A stretch of DNA of 64,000 nucleotides from Micromonospora aurantiaca ATCC 27029 (GTDB lineage: Bacteria > Actinomycetota > Actinomycetes > Mycobacteriales > Micromonosporaceae): contig NC_014391.1 of NCBI RefSeq assembly GCF_000145235.1, positions 6,343,501 to 6,407,500 on the forward strand, written 5' to 3'. Below the pieces are notes generated by a model. It had not been told where the DNA came from. It saw nothing but the letters and a program-made list of their open reading frames with translations, and did not search any database. The position numbers and the translations under genes were made by a program. Of this stretch, positions 57,839 through 64,000 are shown piece after piece; the stretch's first letter is position 1; each line of letters begins with the position of its first letter.

Positions 57839-59140
57839 TCAGGGCGCCTGGGAGGCGACCACCACCGCGTCCGGTGGGGTGTCCGGCACGGTACGCGCGG
57901 CGAGCCGGCGCACCGCGGTGTTGAGGACGGCGATCAGCGGCACCGCGACCAGCGCGCCGGCGATGCCGGCGAGCACCACACCGGCGGCGATGCCGATGAT
58001 CACGGCGAGCGGGTGGATGGCCACCGCGCGGCCCATGATCAGCGGCTGGAGCACGTGGCCCTCGACCTGCTGCACGCCGATCACCGCGCCCAGGATGATC
58101 AGGGCGGTCACCGGGCCGCTGTCGACGAGCGCCACCAGCACGGCCACCACGCCGGACAGGAACGCGCCGACGATCGGGATGAACGCGCCCAGGAAGACCA
58201 GCGCGGCCAGCGGGAACGCGAACGGGATGTCGAACAGCACCAGGAAGATGCCGATGCCGACCGCGTCGATGAACGCCACGAGGACGGTGGCCCGCACGTA
58301 CGCGCCGAGCGTCGCCCAGGACGCGCGACCGGCGTCGTCGACCTTCCAGCGGGCGGCCACCGGCAGCAGCCGGACCAGGAACCGCCAGATGTTGTTGCCG
58401 TCGCGCAGGAAGAAGAACGTGGCGAACAGGACCAGGACGGTGCCGGTGAGCACCTCGGCGAGCGTGGCGGCGGTGCTTATCGCACCGCTGGTGAACCGCT
58501 CGGTGTTGCCGTTGATCCAGTTCTGCGCCTCGTCGATGTAGCGGTTGAGCTGGCTGTCGGACAGGTGCAGCGGGCCGGTCTTGAACCAGTCCTGGATCTG
58601 GCGTACGCCCTCGGAGGACTTCTGGCTCAGCTCCGGTACGCCCTTGATGAACTCGTTGACCACGAGCGTGAGCGTGCCGACGACAGCAGCCAGGCCGCCG
58701 ACCAGCACCACTGCTGTCGCCAGCGAGCGGGGCAGCCGGGCCCGGAGCAGCCAGCCGACCGCCGGGGCGAGCAGCGCGGAGAGCAGCAGCGCGACGGTCA
58801 ACGGGATGATCACGATGCTGATGGTGCCGACGATCCTGAGCAGGGCCCAGGTCACGATGCCGATCACGATCAGGCGCCAGCACCACGCGGCGGCGATGCG
58901 CAGCGCGTGCGGCACCTCCGTGTCGTCCCGGCTCACAGTCGAGGAGTGCAACGCCGCCGGCGACGCCGCGCCCACGACCACCGCCTCCGGCGCGGCGGGT
59001 GGCCCCGGCGCGGCGGGCGAGGCCACTCCGGCGTCCCCGGCGTCCCCGGTGTCCGCGGCGGCCCGCCGGGTCCGGGCCGCCTCCCGGCCCGACTCGTACG
59101 CGCGGCGGAGCCGTCCGCGCATCCGCTCGAAGCGGCTCAA
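57839..59140 (-). CDS. AI-2E family transporter (UPF0118/PerM type)
   Basis: Membrane protein of 433 residues with about seven to eight helices and a large extracytoplasmic loop, of the AI-2E exporter/PerM family. Blocks typical of it: LLSALLAPAVGWLLRARLPR, FFFLRDGNNIWRFL, FLGAFIPIVGAFLSGVVAVL and VEGHVLQPLIMGRAVAIHPL. Members export autoinducer-2 or act as Na+/H+ antiporters; which one is not clear. The TTG at 59140 has GGAGG five nt upstream and is my preferred start; GTG 59146 and ATG 59122 are alternatives. Divergent from the GroES-like gene. Confidence 0.87.
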   Translation of the reverse strand: MSRFERMRGRLRRAYESGREAARTRRAAADTGDAGDAGVASPAAPGPPAAPEAVVVGAASPAALHSSTVSRDDTEVPHALRIAAAWCWRLIVIGIVTWALLRIVGTISIVIIPLTVALLLSALLAPAVGWLLRARLPRSLATAVVLVGGLAAVVGTLTLVVNEFIKGVPELSQKSSEGVRQIQDWFKTGPLHLSDSQLNRYIDEAQNWINGNTERFTSGAISTAATLAEVLTGTVLVLFATFFFLRDGNNIWRFLVRLLPVAARWKVDDAGRASWATLGAYVRATVLVAFIDAVGIGIFLVLFDIPFAFPLAALVFLGAFIPIVGAFLSGVVAVLVALVDSGPVTALIILGAVIGVQQVEGHVLQPLIMGRAVAIHPLAVIIGIAAGVVLAGIAGALVAVPLIAVLNTAVRRLAARTVPDTPPDAVVVASQAP

Positions 59141-59294
59141 GCGCACCTCCGGCAAAATCAGCCCCACCAGGTCGCAGGGGGCACAGGATACGTCCGTACG
59201 CCCCACCCTAGGGCGACTCGGCCACACATTGCCCGCCCGGCGCTCTCGCCAACCACGCCGGGATCGACCGACGGGCACGCGGTAGCGTCTTCGC

Positions 59295-59642
59295 GTGACC
59301 GCCGACCAGAGTCTCGACGCCGGGCTGCCGATCCGCCTGCTGCACGACCGCGTGCTGGTGCGTACCGAGGGTGCGGAGGGGGAACGCCGCTCCACCGCCG
59401 GCATCGTGATCCCCGCGACGGCAGCCGTGGGCAAGCGGCTGGCCTGGGCCACGGCGGTCGGCGTGGGGCCGAACGTCCGCGCGATAGTGGCCGGTGACCG
59501 GGTGCTGTTCGACCCGGACGACCGCTCCGAGGTCGAGCTGCACGGACGGGCGTACGTGCTGCTGCGCGAGCGGGACGTGCACGCCGTGGCGGCCGAGCGG
59601 GTGGAGAGCACCGCCGCCGGCTCCACCGGTCTCTACCTGTAG
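59295..59642 (+). CDS. GroES-like co-chaperonin family protein, orphan
   Basis: A 115-residue protein with the Cpn10 fold: PIRLLHDRVLVRTEGAEGE, then RRSTAGIVIPATA, GVGPNVRAIVAGDRVLFDPDD. It is diverged: the mobile loop is shorter and less conserved than in the main GroES, and no groEL gene is nearby, so it is not the housekeeping chaperonin. GTG at 59295 follows TAGCGT by 6 nt, so it is leaderless. Another role, such as capping a special chaperonin ring, is possible. Confidence 0.83.
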   Translation: MTADQSLDAGLPIRLLHDRVLVRTEGAEGERRSTAGIVIPATAAVGKRLAWATAVGVGPNVRAIVAGDRVLFDPDDRSEVELHGRAYVLLRERDVHAVAAERVESTAAGSTGLYL

Positions 59643-59751
59643 GTCCTTACCTGTTGCCGCGCTCCGGTGCCGGTCGCTCTGCGGCGGTGCTGTTTGCGGC
59701 GCTGCCCGGCGGGAAGCCCAGGCACCTCAGCGCGCCCTGGGGAGGGACACC

Positions 59752-59919
59752 ATGCCGGTAGTGATCAAAAAGATCCTCGCCTGGGGATTCCTCGCGTTCC
59801 TGATCTACTTCATGGCGTTCCGGCCGGACGGCGCGGCGCAGGTGTTCAAGGGCATCGGCGGCGCGCTGATGGCCATCGCCCAGGGGCTCGGCGACTTCCT
59901 GACCGGCCTGATGAGCTGA
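59752..59919 (+). CDS. 55-residue membrane protein
   Basis: Small protein with a strong ribosome site (ggagggacacc) before its ATG: MPVVIKKILAWGFLAFLIYF is an N-terminal helix, AAQVFKGIGGALMAIAQGLG an amphipathic second helix. The two parts are joined by MAFRPDG. Small actinobacterial membrane proteins of this layout are common and uncharacterised. It lies 109 bp after the GroES-like gene on the same strand and 27 bp from the convergent PrsW gene. Confidence 0.8.
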   Translation: MPVVIKKILAWGFLAFLIYFMAFRPDGAAQVFKGIGGALMAIAQGLGDFLTGLMS

Positions 59920-59946
59920 CCGGCGCCCCCGACTAGCCGGCCGGCC

Positions 59947-61455
59947 TCAGCGCCCGGGGTGCCAGGGCGCGCCGGGGTCGTGCCAGCCGCCCGGTCCGTG
60001 CCCGGCACCCGGGCCGCCGTGCCAGCCGGCCGGGCCGTGACCGCCCGGGCCGCCGTGCCAGCCGCCCGGACCGTAGCCGCCCTGCGGGAATGCGGGCGGC
60101 TGGGCCAGCACCACCGGGATCGGCACCACCGGGTCGTCCGGCGCCTCGACCGGGCGCTGCGAACCGTCCGGGAACCGCAGGTGGTAGCGCTGACCGTCCC
60201 AGACCCCGACCGGCGCCTGCGGGTCGCGACCGACGAAGAACGACCGGTACGCGGTGATCGCGTCCAGCAGCTCCCGTTCCTCCCGTGCCGTCCGCTCCCG
60301 CTCCTCCGGCTTGCGGTCCAGTCCCCGGCGCATCCCGTCGCGCAGCAGCGCCAGGCGGGTCGCGGCGAACTGGTAGCCGCGCATCGCGCGTACCCCGCCG
60401 TCACCGGCGACCCGCCGTGCCCAGGTGCGCGCCGCGTGCCGCCGGCCCAGGCTGCCCAGCGCCGCCACCTCGGGCGGGGTGAGCCAGCCCGCACGGACGT
60501 AGTCGGGCAGCGTGCGCTCGGTCAGCCGGCCCTCCCAGGCGCGCAGCCAGACCGCCAGCCCGACCATCGCGAAGAAGATCGGCACCATCACGCCGATGTA
60601 GCCGTAGAGCACGATCACCACCTCCCCGGTGGCCTGAGCCAGCGAGGGCAGCAGGTTCCAGGTGCCGTGCAGGATCATCGCCAGCAGCAGCCCGGCGAGC
60701 GGCGCGAGCACCCGCACGCGCCGGTCGGCGGTACGCGCGGCGACGCCCAGCCCGACGCCGGTCATCGACGTGAACAGCGGGTGGGCGAAGCCGAACAGCA
60801 GGATCCGGACGATGAAGATCGCGATCACCTGCTGCGCGCCGGTGGCCGGGCCGTACTCGTCGGCGCCGGCGCGGTAGCCGTGCCCGCCCAGGTAGAGGAT
60901 GTTCTCCACCATGGCGAAGCCGACCGCGGAGAGCCCGCAGTAGACCAGGCCGTCGGTGATCCCGGAGAACTCCCGCCGCCGGAAGATCAGCACCAGGAGC
61001 GGACCGGCCGCCTTGGTCAGCTCCTCGATGAACGGCGCGACCAGCACCGCGGTCAGCGCGACCGGCAGCCCTCGGTCCTCGAACAGCCCCGCGCTGGCCG
61101 TGTTCACCAGCAGCGAGATCGCGGTGGAGACGAAGGCGCCCCAGGCGAAGCAGAAGATCAGATACTTCAGCGGCTCCGGCTCGTAACGGTCGAGCCAGAG
61201 GAAGCAGAAGACCAGCACCGGCACCGGCAGGATCGCCGCGATCACGCCGATCAGCAGCGCCTCGGCGCCCAGGCTCTCGCCGAGCGTGAACACCATGAAC
61301 AGCGCACCGGCCGCGATCAGCAGCACCACACCGGCCAGCACCAGGAAGCGCCGCCAGCCGAGCCGGCGCAGCGGCATCCGGGGCGTCGGCGCCCCCGGCG
61401 GGGCGGCGGGCGCATGCGGTGGCGGCGGGGCTGCGCCGGGCGGGGTGTCGGCCAT
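59947..61455 (-). CDS. PrsW family intramembrane metalloprotease
   Basis: A 502-residue PrsW-type protease, about eight helices. The metal/catalytic motifs are FIEELTKAAG (EE at residues 144-145), FAMVENILY (180-188), HPLFTSMTGVG and ILHGTWN. In Bacillus PrsW cuts an anti-sigma factor. A cytoplasmic domain follows the membrane part, and the last 45 residues are a Gly/Trp/His-rich tail (GGYGPGGWHGGPGGHGP... ) that could bind metal. ATG at 61455 with TACGCT 6 nt upstream. Divergent from the riboswitch-controlled desulfurase gene. Confidence 0.9.
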   Translation of the reverse strand: MADTPPGAAPPPPHAPAAPPGAPTPRMPLRRLGWRRFLVLAGVVLLIAAGALFMVFTLGESLGAEALLIGVIAAILPVPVLVFCFLWLDRYEPEPLKYLIFCFAWGAFVSTAISLLVNTASAGLFEDRGLPVALTAVLVAPFIEELTKAAGPLLVLIFRRREFSGITDGLVYCGLSAVGFAMVENILYLGGHGYRAGADEYGPATGAQQVIAIFIVRILLFGFAHPLFTSMTGVGLGVAARTADRRVRVLAPLAGLLLAMILHGTWNLLPSLAQATGEVVIVLYGYIGVMVPIFFAMVGLAVWLRAWEGRLTERTLPDYVRAGWLTPPEVAALGSLGRRHAARTWARRVAGDGGVRAMRGYQFAATRLALLRDGMRRGLDRKPEERERTAREERELLDAITAYRSFFVGRDPQAPVGVWDGQRYHLRFPDGSQRPVEAPDDPVVPIPVVLAQPPAFPQGGYGPGGWHGGPGGHGPAGWHGGPGAGHGPGGWHDPGAPWHPGR

Positions 61456-61520
61456 GCGGTCAGCGTAGTCACCTGCGACCCACTGGTCCGGTCGCATCGT
61501 GAGGGCTATGCTCCCGGACA

Positions 61521-61646
61521 GGTCACGAGCGCCAGCGTCAAGCCCCGGCTTGCTGGCCGGCAACCCTCGTCGAGGTTCGCGGTGGGGTGCCCCGGGTGAT
61601 GACCGGGCCCGGTGCCGCTCCGCGCGCCGGGCAAGCGCGGACCCCG
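61521..61646 (+). promoter_or_regulatory. SAM-IV riboswitch
   Basis: Conserved aptamer sequence: P1 GGTCA (61521-61525) pairs with TGACC (61600-61604); between them lie GCCAGCGTCAAGCCCCGG, CTTGCTGGCCGGCAACCCTC and GCGGTGGGGTGCCCCGGG, the known S-adenosylmethionine core of SAM-IV, an actinobacterial class. The trailing GGCAAGCGCGGACCCC (61630-61645) fits the pseudoknot arm. The start codon of the desulfurase gene lies 43 nt downstream. High SAM should lower its expression. Matched from memory of the motif, not by covariance search. Confidence 0.9.
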
Positions 61647-61688
61647 TCCCGGCACCACCTGGGGTCCTGTGACCCGGGAGGCTCCGGC

Positions 61689-62951
61689 ATGACCGTCACC
61701 CTCGTACCCTCGCTGCCCGTGCTGCCCGCGCCGGTCCGGCCCGACCCGCTCGGCGTGCTCGGCGTACCCGGGGAGATCAACCTGGACCACGCCGCCAGCG
61801 CGCCGTGCGCGCGGGCCGCTGCCGACGCGGTGGCCGGGCTTCTTCCCTGGTACGCGAGCGTGCACCGCGGCGCGGGCGCGCTGTCGCGACGCTGCACGCT
61901 GGCGTACGAGCGGGCCCGGCAGACGGTCGGCGACTTCCTCGGCGCCCGCCCCAACGACCACGTGATCTTCACCCGGAACACCACCGACGCGCTGAACCTG
62001 CTGGCCCGGGCGCTGCCCGCCGGCACCACCGTGATCACGTTCGGCGCCGAGCACCACGCCAACCTGCTGCCCTGGCCGCGCGGCTCGGTACGGCTGCCGG
62101 TCCCGGACAGCCCGGCCGGAGCGGTCCGGTCCCTCGCGGCGGCGCTCGGCGAACTCGCCCGCGACGCCCGGCCCGGCCTGCCCGTGCTGGTCGCGGTCAC
62201 CGGCGCCGGCAACGTCACCGGCGAGTGCTGGCCGGTCGCCGAGCTGGCTCGGGTGGCGCACCGGCACGGCGCCCGCATCCTGGTCGACGCCGCGCAGCTC
62301 GCCCCGCACGCCCCGGTCGATCTGGCCGCGCTGGACGTGGACTATGTGGCCCTGTCCGGGCACAAGCTGTACGCCCCGTTCGGCGCGGGCGTGCTGGCCG
62401 GGCGCGCGGACTGGCTGGACGCGGCCCCGCCGTACCTGGCCGGAGGCGGCGCCACCAGCCACGTCGGCGCCGCTACGCACGAGGTGCGCTGGACGACCGG
62501 CCCGGCCCGGCACGAGGCCGGCACCCCGAACCTGCTGGGTGCGGTGGCGCTCGCCGCTGTCTGCGAGGCGCTCGGCGCGGCCGACCGGGACGCGCTGCAC
62601 GCCCGGGAACAGGCGCTGCTGGCCCGTCTGCGTACCGGCCTGGCCGCGCTGCCGGACGTGGTGGAGCTGCGCATGTTCTCCCCCGAAGCGCCGCGGGTGG
62701 GCATCGTCAGCTTCGTGGTCGCCGGACGGGACTCCGCCGAGGTGGCCGCCCACCTGGCGAGCCGGCACCGGATCGGGGTACGCGACGGCCTGTTCTGCGC
62801 GCACCCGCTGACCCGGCGTCTGCTGGCCGAGGCCGCCGCCCGTACCGGCCGCACCGACCTGCCCCCGACCGCCCTGCGCGCCAGCCTCGGCCTGGGCACC
62901 ACAGAGCCGGAGGTAGACACCCTCCTGACGGCCCTGACCCACCTCCCCTAG
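61689..62951 (+). CDS. cysteine desulfurase-like class V aminotransferase
   Basis: PLP enzyme of 420 residues in the SufS/CsdA-like group. The PLP lysine is Lys226 in LSGHKLYAPFG; the mobile-loop Cys that takes the sulfur is Cys370 in GVRDGLFCAHPL; HHANLLPW and EAGTPNLLG are the usual cofactor contacts. So it can probably release sulfur from cysteine (or selenocysteine). No suf, isc or acceptor gene is adjacent. ATG at 61689 has gggagg upstream. A SAM-IV riboswitch in its leader places it in methionine/cysteine balance rather than general Fe-S assembly. Confidence 0.9.
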   Translation: MTVTLVPSLPVLPAPVRPDPLGVLGVPGEINLDHAASAPCARAAADAVAGLLPWYASVHRGAGALSRRCTLAYERARQTVGDFLGARPNDHVIFTRNTTDALNLLARALPAGTTVITFGAEHHANLLPWPRGSVRLPVPDSPAGAVRSLAAALGELARDARPGLPVLVAVTGAGNVTGECWPVAELARVAHRHGARILVDAAQLAPHAPVDLAALDVDYVALSGHKLYAPFGAGVLAGRADWLDAAPPYLAGGGATSHVGAATHEVRWTTGPARHEAGTPNLLGAVALAAVCEALGAADRDALHAREQALLARLRTGLAALPDVVELRMFSPEAPRVGIVSFVVAGRDSAEVAAHLASRHRIGVRDGLFCAHPLTRRLLAEAAARTGRTDLPPTALRASLGLGTTEPEVDTLLTALTHLP

Positions 62952-62974
62952 CCCTCTCCCCACCGCACCTCGAG

Positions 62975-63040
62975 CGGTGATCAAGGAGTTTGTGCACTGG
63001 TTGATCTCCTCGGAGTCCGGTAACTCCTTGATCAACGCGG
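62975..63040. repeat. GATC-bounded intergenic palindrome, copy A5 (different arms)
   Basis: TGATCAAGGAGTT (62978-62990) pairs with AACTCCTTGATCA (63022-63034), 13 bp, with a further TGATCTCC/GGAGT pair inside. The right flank ACGCGG resembles the GCGG of A1. Between convergent desulfurase and FUSC-type genes. Confidence 0.75.
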
Positions 63041-63095
63041 CAGGGCGCCGGGGCGGGAGCGCGGGAGCCAGGGCGGGAGCGCGACCGGGCGGGGG

Positions 63096-64000
63096 TCAGC
63101 CGACGGGTGGGGCTGTGGGGGGATGAGCGGCGGGGTTCCGGGCTGCGGGTTCGCCCTGGCGGTTCTCGCCGAACGCCTGCCGCACCAGCCGGTTCGCCTC
63201 CTCCTGTTCGATCCCGGAGGCCACCATCAGGTCGCTCGCCGTGGTACGCACCTGGGCGATCACCACGCTGCCGGAGAAGCCGACCCCCTCGGCGTACGCC
63301 CGCCCGGCCTCGCTCACCGCGCGCAGCGACCGCTCGCGAGCCTCCTGCGGCTCCTGCCCGGCGGCGAACTCCTGGCGGAGCAGGCGCACCGACTCGGCCA
63401 GGTGACCGATCGCGTCCGGCATCGGCTCGGGGACCGGTTCGGAGTCCTCGATCATGGTGACCGCGCGGCGGATCAGCGTGCCGGTGTTGCGCATGGCCCG
63501 GTCGATCGGGTCGGCCGCCTCGGCGTAGTGGGTCAGCTCGCTGCGCCGGTGCCAGCGGGCCGGGGACAGCGTGCTGGTCTCCTTCGCGCCCTCGATCGCC
63601 TCGGAGAGGGCGGCCAGTTCCTCCTTGTTCTCCCGCAGCCGGAACAGCGCCTGCTGGGCCGCGTCCCGGTCCCGGCTGCGCACCGCGTCGGCGCAGGCGT
63701 CGAGCTGGCCGGCGAGCAGGTCCAGCGCGGGCCGGGCGGCCCGGTTGATCACCCGTAGCGGGTTGAGCGGCAGCAGGATGGCGGTGACCAGCAGCGCGAT
63801 GCCGCCACCGAGCAACGCGTCGATGAAACGGGGGAACTCCAGGTTCTCGGTGGACGGGCTGAGCGTCACGATCAGCACCGCGGTGGCCGCGGCCTGGATC
63901 ACGATGGCCACGCTCGCCCCGGCGAAGATGCTCAGCAGGATCGCCGAGGTCACCACGAGCGCGAGCTGCCAGGCGCCGGTACCGACGAAGTAGATGAGCG
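63096..64000 (-). CDS. FUSC-type (aromatic acid exporter/DUF939-like) membrane protein, partial
   Basis: The C-terminal 300 residues of a membrane protein; its 5' end lies beyond the right edge. Hydrophobic helices (IYFVGTGAWQLALVVTSAI, SVAIVIQAAATAVLIVTLS, FIDALLGGGIALLVTAILLPLNPL) are followed by a long helical cytoplasmic domain (LDLLAGQLDACADAVRSRDRD, ELTHYAEAADPIDRAMRNT, GSVVIAQVRTTASDLMVASG). This matches the FUSC family, thought to export aromatic carboxylic acids or other metabolites. It ends in a Pro/Ala tail. Substrate unknown. Confidence 0.82.
   Translation of the reverse strand, partial: LIYFVGTGAWQLALVVTSAILLSIFAGASVAIVIQAAATAVLIVTLSPSTENLEFPRFIDALLGGGIALLVTAILLPLNPLRVINRAARPALDLLAGQLDACADAVRSRDRDAAQQALFRLRENKEELAALSEAIEGAKETSTLSPARWHRRSELTHYAEAADPIDRAMRNTGTLIRRAVTMIEDSEPVPEPMPDAIGHLAESVRLLRQEFAAGQEPQEARERSLRAVSEAGRAYAEGVGFSGSVVIAQVRTTASDLMVASGIEQEEANRLVRQAFGENRQGEPAARNPAAHPPTAPPVG

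Noticed and set aside
59295..59642. Naming the Cpn10-fold protein as the housekeeping groES
   Set aside because: No groEL follows, the mobile loop is diverged and no CIRCE operator is visible upstream.
1..64000. A secondary-metabolite gene cluster, prophage or conjugative element
   Set aside because: No polyketide synthase, NRPS, terpene cyclase, lanthipeptide, integrase, terminase or relaxase sequence is present; the genes are housekeeping or scattered accessory genes with uniform composition.

Overview
The window is high-GC actinobacterial DNA, most likely from Micromonospora or a close relative in the Micromonosporaceae. Supporting this are two mycothiol biosynthesis genes (mshA, mshD), a GlnR-type orphan regulator, PHO boxes built from 11-bp GTTCACC units, a SAM-IV-type riboswitch, an HBHA-like gene next to an XRE regulator and a DUF2516 gene, and many leaderless genes whose TANNNT -10 box ends 6-8 nt before the start codon. 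The genus is inferred, not proven. I see no transposase, prophage, CRISPR array, rRNA or tRNA gene. It reads as ordinary chromosome carrying several families of small palindromic intergenic repeats.

Layout. 1-8.6 kb: partial phosphoglycerate mutase, two tandem MFS exporters, a histone-H1-like repeat protein, a YbjN protein, mshA, a short-chain dehydrogenase and a methyltransferase. 8.7-16.5 kb: murB, a mycothiol-dependent maleylpyruvate-isomerase-fold protein, then a complete beta-glucoside uptake operon (two GAGAGCGCTCTC operators, binding protein, two permeases, GH1 beta-glucosidase, LacI repressor). 16.5-29 kb: mostly single genes (GNAT, macrodomain, EI24, WYL, SDR, nucleotidyltransferase, VOC, CGNR regulator, AlaX, hydrolases), the XRE/HBHA/DUF2516 block, an asparaginase and a BKACE enzyme. 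29-40 kb: YgfZ-Fur, PabC, nitrobindin with a 34-residue membrane peptide, DsrE, SCP2 and a glycogen-debranching-type glucosidase, then a sulfurtransferase operon (sseA-DUF1416) preceded by a cysteine-rich leader peptide. 41-54 kb: glnR, a polysaccharide deacetylase, mshD, and a phosphate island (pstSCAB, Pit/DUF47, PPK2) with two PHO boxes. 54-64 kb: ECF41 sigma factor, DUF402, DinG-type helicase, AI-2E exporter, orphan GroES-like protein, a 55-residue membrane peptide, PrsW protease, a SAM-IV riboswitch before a cysteine-desulfurase-like enzyme, and a partial FUSC-type membrane protein.

How the parts connect. Phosphate capture (PstSCAB), low-affinity uptake (DUF47-Pit) and polyphosphate-nucleotide metabolism (PPK2) lie within 10 kb, with PHO boxes before two of the units. 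Sulfur metabolism is controlled in two different RNA-level ways: a Cys-codon leader peptide before sseA and a SAM-IV aptamer before the desulfurase. Mycothiol genes co-occur with two DinB/MDMPI-fold proteins, a fold that often uses mycothiol.

The structures most worth a second look are: (i) a 54-bp repeat, present three times, always in the same orientation and starting at or within 3 nt of a stop codon; (ii) a second family of GATC-bounded palindromes, mostly between convergent genes, whose arms differ between copies; (iii) a compact divergent promoter at 32.31 kb whose two -10 boxes overlap and which drives an unannotated 34-residue membrane peptide; and (iv) the histone-like protein with a SAP-like head, twelve 21-bp repeats and a separate C-terminal domain.
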